DNA of 64,000 bases. Source: Aquimarina sp. MAR_2010_214 (GTDB lineage: Bacteria; Bacteroidota; Bacteroidia; Flavobacteriales; Flavobacteriaceae). The position numbers and the translations under genes are program-made. Below, piece after piece: positions 19,252 through 28,351 of the stretch. A model generated the notes under the pieces. The model was not told where the DNA came from. It searched no databases and saw only the letters and a program-made list of their open reading frames with translations. Each line of letters opens with the position of its first letter. The stretch's first letter is position 1. The stretch lies in the NCBI RefSeq assembly GCF_002846555.1, contig NZ_PJMS01000001.1, positions 124,001-188,000 on the forward strand. The letters run 5' to 3'.

Positions 19252-20621
19252 TATAGTTTTGGCACTCTAACCGTTTCACCAATCCAACACCCAATACTAA
19301 TAGATTTTTTTTCTGGATTATTAAAAATATCTGTTTTTGTTGGCGCTTTAGCGTGATAATTAGCAGCAAACTTATTTGCAGTAGATTTTAAACTTGGATC
19401 TACTTTTCCTGCTCTTCGAGCATAGTTTTCTGCCAACCAATATACCGCTCTTTTACTAAACACATCAGTTCCACAGCTGTTTGCACTACCTGCGATCATA
19501 CTCGCAATTCTAAGGTAACATACTCCCATAGAAGGTCTATACTTAAGTGCTTTTCTATAGTAAGATCTAGCTTTTCCTTTACTTCCTTGTCTTTTCATCA
19601 CCTCTCCAATCTTGAAATACACTTTAGCTTTATCTCTCGCTTTTGTTTCTAATTCTGCAGACTGGTTAAAATACTTTAATGCAGTAGTTGTCTTCTTATC
19701 TTTTAATGCTAATATTCCTAAATAATAAGCTGATTTTGCAGACGGTTCTGTTTTATGTAATGCTTCTACCAACTTAAAGAACAATGGATCATCAGTACAG
19801 TCTTTAGAAGACATTCTTCCTGCAGCACCTTTTAACCAGCTAACATCTGTTTTTTTAGACTCAAACTGCCCAACATAAAGAGGTATTAGATTTTTACAAT
19901 CGGCTAATTCTCCAAGCTTCTGGTTAATTCCTGCTTTTACTTTACTAAAAGCAGTTAAATTGATTCCATAAACTTTTAGTTTTCTTTTTTCTTTCGATGA
20001 CAACGTTGTTCCTGCTTCTTCTTTTTCTGTAAGTTCTCCAAGTGTTTTTGCCAATCTACTTTCTTCATTTTCTATCTTTTCTGTAATATCATCATATAGA
20101 TCAAAAACCCCCTGAAGTTCTTTTTTCCCTTCACCATGAAGATCTACAAAAAGAGAGAAATAGGTATATAATTTCTTAGGTCTTTTAAAATTTTTCTTAT
20201 CCTTTGTATATGCTTTATCAAACTCTACAAACTGACTTTCTTTGCTACCTATTTTATTATCATACATTAACTGACCTATATCAGAATGCATATCACCAAT
20301 TTTAGTTTTTGCAGGGAAGTACTGAAAACGTTCTTTCCATAGTATAATTATTTCATTTGCAATAGCAGATTTCTCTGCAGCAGAAGCTTTTTTATACTTA
20401 TCTGCTAACAATTTTTGTCCAAATTGATATGTTGCGACGCTATATGTAGGACATTCTTTTCTCACTTTCCACAGAGGTTCCTCTGCAGCAGCATAGTTTT
20501 TCACCTTAGCATGCTCATAAGCGATGGATGCTGTAGTTGCACAGTCAGTAGCTTGAGCATCTACTTTTGTAGTACTCAAAGCCAGTCCCGTTGCTATTAT
20601 AAATAAAACTTTAGTATTCAT
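19251..20621 (-). CDS. Secreted TPR-repeat protein, unknown function
   Basis: 456 residues with a signal peptide (MNTKVLFIIATGLALSTTKVDA). The N-terminal half contains YAAAEEPLWKVRKECP; the C-terminal half has clear TPR-like hairpins (AYYLGILALKDKKTTTALKYFNQSAEL, YFKIGEVMKRQGSKGKARSYYRKALKYRP). A periplasmic scaffold is likely. The gene sits between a barrel-protein gene (20 bp) and lptC (1-bp overlap), which hints at an envelope-assembly role, by context only. Confidence 0.85.
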   Translation of the reverse strand: MNTKVLFIIATGLALSTTKVDAQATDCATTASIAYEHAKVKNYAAAEEPLWKVRKECPTYSVATYQFGQKLLADKYKKASAAEKSAIANEIIILWKERFQYFPAKTKIGDMHSDIGQLMYDNKIGSKESQFVEFDKAYTKDKKNFKRPKKLYTYFSLFVDLHGEGKKELQGVFDLYDDITEKIENEESRLAKTLGELTEKEEAGTTLSSKEKRKLKVYGINLTAFSKVKAGINQKLGELADCKNLIPLYVGQFESKKTDVSWLKGAAGRMSSKDCTDDPLFFKLVEALHKTEPSAKSAYYLGILALKDKKTTTALKYFNQSAELETKARDKAKVYFKIGEVMKRQGSKGKARSYYRKALKYRPSMGVCYLRIASMIAGSANSCGTDVFSKRAVYWLAENYARRAGKVDPSLKSTANKFAANYHAKAPTKTDIFNNPEKKSISIGCWIGETVRVPKL

Positions 20622-20641
20622 AGCTGTAGTAATTATTGTAT

Positions 20642-21886
20642 TTAATTAAATTTTATTTTTCTGAACCATTTATCATTTAATGATAAACTTAAAGAAACAT
20701 TAAAAAACTCTTCTTTAACCAGTCCAAAATTTGTTGTTCCCCGTTGACCATACTCAAAACCTATATTAGTATTCGAGAATAATCTACCAACTGGTAAGCC
20801 TACTCCAAAAGATATGCCAAACTCATTAATTGAACCGTTATTAATATTTAATCCTGTCTCTTCATAACGAAACCCTGCACGATATACAACTCTATTAAAA
20901 TAGCCTGTTAATGAATTATACTTAGGAATATAGTACCCTCCTGCTTTAAATTTTGAAGCGTTCTCATATACAACATTACTCTGGTTAGATACAAGATTAG
21001 TAAATTTTCCAGAATCCATGTATATATATTCTCCTCCTACAAACCATTTTTTACGTTCTCCTATTCCAACACCAAACTTAAATTCAGCTGGAAGATCAAT
21101 TTTTTTATCTTCTACAGTAACCTCTTGCCTTTCTACAACTCGTTCTCTACCATTATTATCAATAACAACAGTAGCAAGCTCTCTTGTACTATCTGATGTT
21201 AATTCAAAAGAAGGTGCTGACACTGCAGAAGCAACTATTTCTAGCTTTTCTGTAATCATAGTCTTATATGTCACTCCGAAAGATAAACTAAAAGATGACA
21301 AATCTGAATTATTTATTTCTCTTGTATCAAATTGAACATCAGGTCTTCTTAATATTGTCTTGTTCTCTATATTCCCAAAGTTATAATTTAAATCCAGACC
21401 TATGTTCAGATTCTTGTTAACTTTATATCCTGTAGCCAAAAAGACTTTATTTAATCCTCCATTTCCGGCGAATCGAATTTCATTTCCATCTGCCTCGATA
21501 TTATTGAGTTCATATCCTACAGAAGTAAGAGGAACAACTCCAAAACCAAAACCAAATTTACCAGCAGGAATACCAATAGCCAAATAATCTAGAGAAGCAT
21601 TATCTCCAGAAGATGATTCATTGGCATTGTTAATCTTATAACTGCGATATGATGCACCCACAGTATATGCTGTGAGTCTTAACTCTCCATAAGATGCAGG
21701 GTTTTGAAGATTTAAATGGATACTATCTCCATATACACTCAATCCCCCCATCGATCTGTTTTCTACTGTTCCTTTGAACTTCGGAATCCCTATTCCATAA
21801 AAAGAATATGGGGATGAAGTCCCTTCCTGAGCGTAAGATATTATGGTAACATGTACCAATACGATTACTAAAATCTTCTTTATCAT
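20642..21886 (-). CDS. Outer-membrane beta-barrel protein, FadL/PorV-like, unknown substrate
   Basis: 414 residues with a signal peptide (ending ISYAQ) and a mature start typical of these proteins (EGTSSPYSFYGIGIPKFKG, then RSMGGLSVYGDSIHLNLQNPASYG). Alternating hydrophobic and aromatic strands continue to the C-terminus (FFNVSLSLSLNDKWFRKIKFN), consistent with a barrel. It overlaps coaX by 4 bp (ATGA). Function is not established. Confidence 0.82.
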   Translation of the reverse strand: MIKKILVIVLVHVTIISYAQEGTSSPYSFYGIGIPKFKGTVENRSMGGLSVYGDSIHLNLQNPASYGELRLTAYTVGASYRSYKINNANESSSGDNASLDYLAIGIPAGKFGFGFGVVPLTSVGYELNNIEADGNEIRFAGNGGLNKVFLATGYKVNKNLNIGLDLNYNFGNIENKTILRRPDVQFDTREINNSDLSSFSLSFGVTYKTMITEKLEIVASAVSAPSFELTSDSTRELATVVIDNNGRERVVERQEVTVEDKKIDLPAEFKFGVGIGERKKWFVGGEYIYMDSGKFTNLVSNQSNVVYENASKFKAGGYYIPKYNSLTGYFNRVVYRAGFRYEETGLNINNGSINEFGISFGVGLPVGRLFSNTNIGFEYGQRGTTNFGLVKEEFFNVSLSLSLNDKWFRKIKFN

Positions 21887-22614
21887 TTACTATTATTAAA
21901 AGCTAAAATGTGGTTTAATCCCTCCAACAAAAAATTAGAAGTGGCAAATATGCTATTTTTTAATCTTTTAGACAAAAAATGTGCATCCCCACCGGTTAAA
22001 ATAACTGTTAAATCAGTATAAATGTTGCAATATTCTTCAATTACTCCATTAATTTCATGCAAAATTCCAAAAACTACTCCCGAATGTATGGCCTCTTCTG
22101 TACTATTTCCTATATGATTTTTTGGGTCAGTCACCTTTAACAATGGCAGTTTTGCTGTATAGTTATGAAGACTTTCATACCTTAATCGCACTCCCGGTCC
22201 AATTGCGCCACCAAGATACTCTTCTTTTTTATTTTTAAAATCATATGTTATGCAAGTTCCTGCATCAATTACCAATACATCTCTATTAGGAAATTGATCT
22301 ACGGCTGCTGCAACCAAAGCCAGTCGATCGATTCCCAATGTAGTCGGAGTCTTATAATGATTTGCAAATGGCATTTCTACCAAATGATCTAGCACAATTG
22401 TGTTAAATAAATTTTTAACATATGTTACATGATCTTCCTTTATATCGGACACCGAAGATACTATAGCATCTGTAATCAAAGGATACTCTTCTTTGATTTT
22501 TTGTATTACTTGCCTGAAATCATGTTGTTTGATCGTATTTTTATAGATAATTTTTGATGCTTCAAAAACTCCTAGTTTGGTATATGTGTTCCCTACATCA
22601 ATAATGAGATTCAT
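21883..22614 (-). CDS. coaX: Type III pantothenate kinase
   Basis: First step of CoA synthesis (pantothenate to 4'-phosphopantothenate). The 243-residue length and ASKHA-fold motifs fit: phosphate loop MNLIIDVGNTYTKLGVF at the start, TLGIDRLALVAAA, VIDAGTCITYDF and YLGGAIGPGVRLRYESL, then GGDAHFL. It is the first gene of the long minus-strand envelope operon and overlaps the next gene by 4 bp. Its start lies about 50 bp from the tRNA-Phe promoter box, which points the other way. Confidence 0.95.
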   Translation of the reverse strand: MNLIIDVGNTYTKLGVFEASKIIYKNTIKQHDFRQVIQKIKEEYPLITDAIVSSVSDIKEDHVTYVKNLFNTIVLDHLVEMPFANHYKTPTTLGIDRLALVAAAVDQFPNRDVLVIDAGTCITYDFKNKKEEYLGGAIGPGVRLRYESLHNYTAKLPLLKVTDPKNHIGNSTEEAIHSGVVFGILHEINGVIEEYCNIYTDLTVILTGGDAHFLSKRLKNSIFATSNFLLEGLNHILAFNNSK

Positions 22615-22665
22615 ACTTTAATTTGTAAGTTGCTAAAGTACAAAACGATTTTTTTAATTTTTTCT

Positions 22666-22696
22666 TTTGAGTATTAAAAAAAGCGTTCTATATTTG
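22666..22696 (+). promoter_or_regulatory. tRNA-Phe promoter (TTTG-N19-TATATTTG)
   Basis: TTTG at 22666-22669 and TATATTTG at 22689-22696 match the Bacteroidetes sigma-A consensus TTTG-N19-TAnnTTTG exactly, 17 bp ahead of the mature tRNA 5' end. The cleanest promoter in the window. Confidence 0.75.
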
Positions 22697-22712
22697 CATC
22701 CGCTTACAGCAA

Positions 22713-22785
22713 GGTGCCTTAGCTCAGTTGGTAGAGCAAAGGACTGAAAATCCTTGTGTCCCTGGTTCGATTCCTGGAGGCACCA
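22713..22785 (+). tRNA. tRNA-Phe (GAA)
   Basis: A 73-nt cloverleaf: acceptor GGTGCCT / AGGCACC with discriminator A, D arm GCTC / GAGC, anticodon stem AAGGA / TCCTT around loop CTGAAAA (anticodon GAA), T loop TTCGATT. CCA is not encoded (ACCT follows). The T stem CCTGG / CCTGG has a U-U mismatch at its middle pair. Confidence 0.96.
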
Positions 22786-22789
22786 CCTT

Positions 22790-22818
22790 AAAAACCCGAA
22801 CAAATGTTCGGGTTTTTT
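22790..22818 (+). terminator. Terminator after tRNA-Phe
   Basis: 13-bp stem AAAAACCCGAACA / TGTTCGGGTTTTT with a two-base loop and a T run, 5 bp after the tRNA. Confidence 0.9.
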
Positions 22819-22887
22819 ATATTCAATATTGTCCTAAAAAACATTCTCTTTCTAAAACAAAAGATAAAAACTTCTAGTATTTAAAAT

Positions 22888-23580
22888 TTATCCAGATACT
22901 TTTATTGTCTCGGTAAGGACATATCCATCGGTTGTATTTCCTGTTACAGAATTCGCTATGCTGCGATTAATATCGTCCGAAAATATTCCATCCTGAGTAT
23001 TTGAAGTATCAAAGTCTCCTTTGTAATTAGTAGTCGCATAAACTGCTTTAGAAATATTTTCTGGAAAAGCAACCTGAGTAATAAGCAATGATTTTCCTGA
23101 TGATTTCAAAATTTCTAAGTGAAGATGAGGAGCTCTACCGGGATACCATCCAGGATATATACTTATAAACGAAGCATTACCGTTGGCATCTGTAGTTTGC
23201 CTTCCTCTTAAAAACTTTTGACTCGTAAAGTCTCCATCTAACTGACCAGAATATTCAGAATAATTTCCTTTTGCATCACATTGCCAGATATCTACAAACA
23301 CTCCGGTTAATGGTTTACAATTATCATTTACATTTTGCACCTGTATTGTTATTTTTAAAGGAATTCCTGCACGATCACCGATTATATTTTCTTTTACCAA
23401 ATCTGCCGGTGTTTTTATCGGAAATGGTCCTGCTGTTTCTACCGCAGAGACAACACATGATCCAGCATCTACTACGCCTCCTGCATCATCATCTTTATTA
23501 CAAGATGTTATTAATGTTGGAATTGCTATAATAGAGCCTATTCCTGCCATCCCATTTTTCAAAAATTTCTTTCTATCCAT
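22888..23580 (-). CDS. Intradiol ring-cleavage dioxygenase-like lipoprotein
   Basis: A 230-residue protein with an N-terminal export signal and lipobox-type ending (PTLITSC, Cys27), then a protocatechuate 3,4-dioxygenase-like beta-sandwich. Candidate Fe(III) ligands are all present: Tyr107 or Tyr110 in GNYSEYSG, Tyr146 in GWYPGRAPH, and His152/His154 in PHLHLEI; KITIQVQNVNDNCKPLTGVFVDIWQCDAKG is the usual core. Such exported homologues are common in Bacteroidetes and their substrates are unproven. A GGGGC/GCCCC hairpin lies in the leader. Confidence 0.85.
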   Translation of the reverse strand: MDRKKFLKNGMAGIGSIIAIPTLITSCNKDDDAGGVVDAGSCVVSAVETAGPFPIKTPADLVKENIIGDRAGIPLKITIQVQNVNDNCKPLTGVFVDIWQCDAKGNYSEYSGQLDGDFTSQKFLRGRQTTDANGNASFISIYPGWYPGRAPHLHLEILKSSGKSLLITQVAFPENISKAVYATTNYKGDFDTSNTQDGIFSDDINRSIANSVTGNTTDGYVLTETIKVSG

Positions 23581-23591
23581 AATATCATAAT

Positions 23592-23643
23592 TTGTGGTTG
23601 CAGGGGCCTAATTATATTACTACAATATAGAAACGCCCCACAA
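23592..23643 (-). promoter_or_regulatory. GC-rich inverted repeat in the leader of the dioxygenase-like gene
   Basis: GGGGC (23603-23607) pairs with GCCCC (23635-23639); flanking TTGTGG and CCACAA extend complementarity imperfectly. It stands out in AT-rich surroundings, just upstream of the start at 23580. Could be a leader hairpin or a regulator site; function unknown. Confidence 0.3.
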
Positions 23644-23833
23644 CACTTTATTAATTCATAAAATATCTTAAAGTTTTATTCTGATAATATCTTTTCTTGA
23701 AATTACGAACTTGTTCCAAGAATAAAACTCATACAAAAAAAAGAACACTCACCTTCTCAAGGTACTGAAAAACAAAGAGATATCCTTTCACATTATATAT
23801 AAACAACAATCAAAATTCATTTTACCCTATTTT

Positions 23834-24709
23834 CTATCTTTTATATGTACCATCTGGCAATCTTGATGGCATTTTATATACTGGATTTGTAAATATTGTC
23901 CATGCTTTTGTATCGGTTGCCTCTACTTTGGCTCTGGTGTTTAATTTCCATTCATTACCGATTTCACCTAATCTATTTTCTTGCCCCCCAAGCATAGAAC
24001 TCATTATCCAATACAAATACTCTCCAACCTGGCAATTGTAATCACAAGTAGTATCATCATAAGTATACCAGGCATTAACTGGATAATTTACTGGAGGAGA
24101 TTGAAAGCTACCTCCACGAGCAAGGTCCATTGCTTTACTGATTTCTGACCCTGCTTGAGAACTAAAAACCTCAGGATATGCTCTTTCATGCCCTCCATTA
24201 GTAACAATATGCCATACTTCTTCTAAAGCAGCATCAAATGACCCCGTATGCCCATTTGTATGCCATGTTGGTACGGTCTCATCTGCTCCTAAATCTTGCC
24301 CAACTTCAAACCCTGCAGGAGGGCTAAAATTATCTCTATCCGCTTCTGTTTTCCACATAAACAAAAAAGCTTTGTTAGATTTCATCGAATTGTAAATCGT
24401 TATATTATCAATCGAACCATCTTCGTCATTATCTAAATACTGAGCCATTACATTAGCAGCATGCAACAGTTTAACATCTTCTACTGCAGCCACAGCATAA
24501 ATTGGAATATCAAAGACTATAACTTTTCTATTAAACGCACCAAAGCCTGTATCTGTATTTTCTACAATTTTAAAATTTGGATCATTTCCAGAATTAATCG
24601 TTCCGGTTGTTGGTATTGTTGCAATATCATCGTCATTTGAGCAGGCTACGCAACTTAAAATGACGCAGGTTACTATCATCACACTTACTATTCTAAAGTG
24701 GTTTCTCAT
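23834..24709 (-). CDS. Lipoprotein of unknown function with EF-hand-like loop
   Basis: A 291-residue protein with a lipoprotein signal (ILSCVACSNDDD). The mature part has a DNDEDGSID calcium-loop-like stretch and a His/Glu-rich patch (WHTNGHTG, ALEEVWHIVTNGGHERAYPEVF) that could bind metal, plus a CDYNC pair. I do not recognise a characterised family. It follows the ClpP-like lipoprotein gene by 3 bp, so the two are almost certainly co-expressed and may act together at the cell surface or in the periplasm. Confidence 0.72.
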   Translation of the reverse strand: MRNHFRIVSVMIVTCVILSCVACSNDDDIATIPTTGTINSGNDPNFKIVENTDTGFGAFNRKVIVFDIPIYAVAAVEDVKLLHAANVMAQYLDNDEDGSIDNITIYNSMKSNKAFLFMWKTEADRDNFSPPAGFEVGQDLGADETVPTWHTNGHTGSFDAALEEVWHIVTNGGHERAYPEVFSSQAGSEISKAMDLARGGSFQSPPVNYPVNAWYTYDDTTCDYNCQVGEYLYWIMSSMLGGQENRLGEIGNEWKLNTRAKVEATDTKAWTIFTNPVYKMPSRLPDGTYKR

Positions 24710-24712
24710 ACT

Positions 24713-25324
24713 TTATTCTTTTGTTACTTTATATCGGGTTATCTCTTCTTCTGTCATCCAGTGAACCCTTTCTGCAGGAGCAGCATTAATCGTGAAATAA
24801 TAAAAATCCTCGGCTTCTTTCTGTGTAAATCCTACCGACTTGTAATAATTGATATATGGTAGATGTACTGCATGACCTACAGGATATGAAGTAGCAATTG
24901 GTTGTCCGGGGTCAGCTCCCCAGGAATGTACTCCGATACGACTTCCTTGTTCTCGTGTTCTTTTTACCCCTCCTACATACATGTCTACTGCTCCTGAAGC
25001 AATGGAAGAACTTGCTGATAAATGAAATTCTATACCGCTATCATGCATTTTTTTAGAAACAATCAAATTAGCCTCATCATCTTGAGAACCGGGGCAATCC
25101 AACATATTTATCTTTTTCAGCTTAGGATATTTTGCCAATAAATTATTAAAATGAGCTGGGGTACTACCGGTAATCGTACCATTCATTTCTGCTGTGGTAT
25201 CATTTATTGATTTAAAGATTCCAAAATCGCTTTGTGTTACATTATTATCATCATCATTATTACATGCCCAGAAGCTTATAGACATTAAAAAAAGGATGAT
25301 AAGTTGATTTCTTTTCATTTTCAT
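24713..25324 (-). CDS. ClpP/crotonase-fold periplasmic lipoprotein (COG3904-like)
   Basis: A 203-residue protein with lipoprotein Cys21 (SISFWACNNDDD). The domain shows the serine-protease-like ClpP/crotonase pattern of predicted periplasmic proteins: GTITGSTPAHFNNLLAKYP, MLDCPGSQDDEANL, SASSSIASGAVDMYVGG with putative nucleophile Ser110, and SRIGVHSWG with putative His133. The residue pattern supports hydrolase chemistry but no substrate is known. Upstream partner of the 291-residue lipoprotein gene. Confidence 0.72.
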   Translation of the reverse strand: MKMKRNQLIILFLMSISFWACNNDDDNNVTQSDFGIFKSINDTTAEMNGTITGSTPAHFNNLLAKYPKLKKINMLDCPGSQDDEANLIVSKKMHDSGIEFHLSASSSIASGAVDMYVGGVKRTREQGSRIGVHSWGADPGQPIATSYPVGHAVHLPYINYYKSVGFTQKEAEDFYYFTINAAPAERVHWMTEEEITRYKVTKE

Positions 25325-25410
25325 GATTCTAAGATTTTATGGTTTATATCTATAACATCCAAATGACGTTTGACCCTAATGATTATTACACTCAACAAGT
25401 CCGGCTGCTT

Positions 25411-26514
25411 CTATTCGGACTTTTTTAGCGATAGCTCATACTGTTTAGGAGTCATCCCTTCTAGAGTCTTGAAGGTATTATAAAATGTTGATTTAGAAGA
25501 AAACCCTGCTTCTTGAGCTATCCCTAAAATCGATAACTGTTGAGCCATTGGAGTTTGCACTAATCTTTTAAATTCGGTGACCCGAAAACCATTGATAAAA
25601 TGATAAAAATTAGTTTTAGCATGAATATTTATAAGTTTGGAGAGTTCCTTTTCTTTGATTTGAAGAGATTCTGAAAGTGTTCGCAAATTCAATTCAGAAT
25701 TTGCATACAACTTTTCTTTTTCGATGGTTATTTTAATTTCTTCAAATTGTTTTTGATCTTCAGAACACATCTCATCATTAATAACAGTATACTCTTCTAA
25801 TGATCCAAGAAACTGATTCTCTGGATCACGTACAAAAAGAGTAGTTTGAAATATCTCTGATTGCGAAAACCCGTTATAAGCAATCCAATACACCATAACA
25901 AACCCAAGTACTGCTGAAATCGAATAAAGATATGGGTCTATTATTTCTTCTTCAAAACCTATAAATCCTTCTACAATATCAAACACAATGAATGCAAGGC
26001 TAATACAAATTATAGTTTTTATCCAAGACAACCTCTTGTTTTCTAATTCAGAATAGAAATTATTTAATTCGATTTTATGTCCTTGTAATTTTTTTAAGAT
26101 TAATAGATACAGGGCAATTTCGATCATGTATTCAATTAAATCGAGAATCCAAAAAATTTCTTCTGAGTTTATAACAAAAAGAATAACCAAATACGCTAAA
26201 AGCAGAGGGAAAAACACATAGATTAACATTTTTGCATAGGGTCTGTTTATCGTCTGATAAGTGTACATATATAAAAGTGGAGCGGTACATAAAGAAATAA
26301 AAAAAAGGATACGATCTAATATATCACCCTCTTCTATTTCGTAATCCAGCAAATCGATAAAAATACTCAACGAAAAGATCCAAAGAAATAGTCCCAAAAA
26401 AATATTAGCTCTTTTATTGGCAGATTTCATAGTGAAAAAGAGAAACCCCAACATCAAGGCCCCAGAAAATGTAAGAAGCTCTAATATTGAGAAAAAAGAT
26501 AACTCTATATTCAT
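25411..26514 (-). CDS. Membrane-bound AraC-family regulator
   Basis: A 367-residue protein with about seven TM segments in its N-terminal two thirds (LELLTFSGALMLGFLFF, IFLGLFLWIFSLSIFIDLL and others) and a C-terminal AraC HTH (LSKLINIHAKTNFYHFINGFRVTEFKRL, SILGIAQEAGFSSKSTFYNTFKTLEGMTPKQY). This layout is typical of flavobacterial membrane-tethered AraC proteins that probably sense envelope or external signals. ATG at 26514 is chosen; an in-frame TTG at 26571 would add 19 residues in front of the first TM helix. Its target may be the lipoprotein pair downstream, by position only. Confidence 0.85.
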   Translation of the reverse strand: MNIELSFFSILELLTFSGALMLGFLFFTMKSANKRANIFLGLFLWIFSLSIFIDLLDYEIEEGDILDRILFFISLCTAPLLYMYTYQTINRPYAKMLIYVFFPLLLAYLVILFVINSEEIFWILDLIEYMIEIALYLLILKKLQGHKIELNNFYSELENKRLSWIKTIICISLAFIVFDIVEGFIGFEEEIIDPYLYSISAVLGFVMVYWIAYNGFSQSEIFQTTLFVRDPENQFLGSLEEYTVINDEMCSEDQKQFEEIKITIEKEKLYANSELNLRTLSESLQIKEKELSKLINIHAKTNFYHFINGFRVTEFKRLVQTPMAQQLSILGIAQEAGFSSKSTFYNTFKTLEGMTPKQYELSLKKSE

Positions 26515-26584
26515 CCTCACAAAATAAGAATTATTTAATAAGATTTTAAAAAGGGTTCTTTTTGTCTTCAAGTATCAAAAAATT

Positions 26585-26614
26585 AACCCTTGCAAATAAT
26601 TATTTACAAGGGTT
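26585..26614 (-). terminator. Terminator after the isochorismatase-like gene
   Basis: Stem AACCCTTG / CAAGGGTT extended by an inner AAATAA / TTATTT, interrupted by one mismatch. On the minus strand it is followed by TTAATTTTTTG. Confidence 0.65.
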
Positions 26615-26682
26615 CTTATCATAAAAAATCAATCATCAATCATGAAATAATCACATTTCATATTTTTTTATAATCCTGCCGT

Positions 26683-27414
26683 TTATTGCTTAGAAGCACC
26701 TATTTCTTTAACGATGTCTTTGGTTGTAAAAACATGACTAGCTATCATTTGAAAGTTTACTACTGCTGCCTCATAAGCATTTAAACCTGGTAAAATAGCT
26801 CCTGCGGTCGCATCTTTCACTACAGCAACATCAAAACCAGATTCAATAAGGTCTCTCATATGTGATTCTGTACACAGGTTTGCAGACATACCTGCCAATA
26901 TTACTTTACTATACCCATGTTTGCGTAATTGCAATGCTAAATCATTAGATTCTGGTCCATATACTTTGTGAGGGCTTGTGACAATAACATTATCCTTTTT
27001 TATATACTTTTTGTACTTATCCAACCAGTCTGCTCCAGAGCCTTCAAAACCTTCTGTAGATAATGCATCTTTTCTATCAAACATATTGATTTTATGCATT
27101 AATGCCTCTAGTGCTCCTTCTATTTTCCAGGTATGATCATGAGGATAATAATAATGTGGAGAAACAAAAACAGTAATGTTCTTTTGTTGTGCTACCTTAA
27201 ATAGTGCTTCGATATTATCAACAGTATTATTTGCAGTAACACTTTCTCCTACTACTCCCCAGGTTACACCATTAGGGCTCAAAAAATCGTTTTGAGGATC
27301 TGTAATTACAATTGCTGTATTTTGATCTACAGTAAATCCGGGATCAGGTAATTGTGCATACACACTTGTTAGACCTGACATGATTAACGTTACTATTATT
27401 ACTAAATTTTTCAT
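26683..27414 (-). CDS. Secreted isochorismatase-family cysteine hydrolase
   Basis: 243 residues with a cleavable signal peptide (MKNLVIIVTLIMSGLTSVYA) and an isochorismatase-like fold: catalytic Asp39 in AIVITDPQNDF, a probable Lys150 in SPHKVYGPESNDL, and Cys181 in ILAGMSANLCTESHMRDL. Family members hydrolyse amides or vinyl ethers; the substrate cannot be told. ATG at 27414 is preferred over an upstream in-frame TTG at 27441, because it places the signal peptide at the N-terminus. An AraC gene lies just upstream on the same strand. Confidence 0.85.
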   Translation of the reverse strand: MKNLVIIVTLIMSGLTSVYAQLPDPGFTVDQNTAIVITDPQNDFLSPNGVTWGVVGESVTANNTVDNIEALFKVAQQKNITVFVSPHYYYPHDHTWKIEGALEALMHKINMFDRKDALSTEGFEGSGADWLDKYKKYIKKDNVIVTSPHKVYGPESNDLALQLRKHGYSKVILAGMSANLCTESHMRDLIESGFDVAVVKDATAGAILPGLNAYEAAVVNFQMIASHVFTTKDIVKEIGASKQ

Positions 27415-27515
27415 TGTCTTATTCTTTAGATTAATACTCAATTTGACAATGCAAAGATGGTGTAGAGAAGCAGGTTCTTGTTAGGTAACTATTCCTGAAG
27501 TGTTGGCAATTTTTC

Positions 27516-28340
27516 CTAGCTTACTTTTTCTTTGAATTCTGAAGGAGAACTTCCTTCCTGGTTTTTAAAAAACCTACTAAATGTCTGTACATCCTCATAC
27601 CCGATTTCATAAGCTATTTCTTTTATCTGCATACTGGTATAATGCAAAAGTCTTCTTGCTTCCAGCATTTTACGATCTTGTATATATTGTAAAGGCGTTT
27701 TGGAGCTCATCTTTGAAAAAATATTAGACAATGTCTTTGGAGACTTGTATAACAACTCGGCATACTCAGATACATGATGCTTTGTCTTGAAGTGTTGTTC
27801 TACCAAAAAATTAAACTCTTTTACAATATCAGAATCTTCTTTTTCATTGGGAAAATTCTCTTTTGACTTATAAATTCTGGCACATAGAATCAAGTATCGT
27901 TTAAGCATCATTTGCAACATCTCTATTTGCAAACTATCATTAGATTGCATCTCTATGGTAAACATTTTCCATAACGTCTCGAATTTATCTAATTCTTCTT
28001 CCGGAATTTGAATGATTGGCAATTGTGAGGCTCCAAAGAACAAAATGCCTTTGCAACCTACTTCGGTATCATGATCAAGAATACAATAGAACGGCCTATT
28101 AAATCTTAAAAATCTAATACATTCAATATTTTTGATAGTAACATTATGAAACTCTGTTAAGAAAACAATTTCATTCTTAGAGAACACCTGCTTCCTTCCA
28201 TCAATTATGAGTTCATTTTGATCAGATTCAAACCATAGAATAGTCAAACTACTTTCTATAGTTTCATTTACAATGTTACTATTTTGACTATTGATTGTCT
28301 CTAATTGAAGGTACTCCTTTATGTTTCCTAAAAATATCAT
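27516..28340 (-). CDS. AraC-family transcriptional regulator
   Basis: 274 residues: an N-terminal cupin-like sensing part (about 1-160) and a C-terminal AraC HTH pair (VSEYAELLYKSPKTLSNIFSKMSSKTPLQYIQDRKMLEARRLL and IKEIAYEIGYEDVQTFSRFFKNQEGSSPSEFK). It lies about 100 bp upstream of the isochorismatase-like hydrolase on the same strand and is a plausible regulator of it. It follows the DUF983 gene by 11 bp. Confidence 0.88.
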   Translation of the reverse strand: MIFLGNIKEYLQLETINSQNSNIVNETIESSLTILWFESDQNELIIDGRKQVFSKNEIVFLTEFHNVTIKNIECIRFLRFNRPFYCILDHDTEVGCKGILFFGASQLPIIQIPEEELDKFETLWKMFTIEMQSNDSLQIEMLQMMLKRYLILCARIYKSKENFPNEKEDSDIVKEFNFLVEQHFKTKHHVSEYAELLYKSPKTLSNIFSKMSSKTPLQYIQDRKMLEARRLLHYTSMQIKEIAYEIGYEDVQTFSRFFKNQEGSSPSEFKEKVS

Positions 28341-28351
28341 ATAAAGTATAA

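Noticed and set aside
25397..25422. Hairpin AAGTCCG/CGGACTT at the end of the membrane AraC gene
   Set aside because: It overlaps the coding end and lacks a T run on the minus strand; the T run lies on the + strand where no gene ends.
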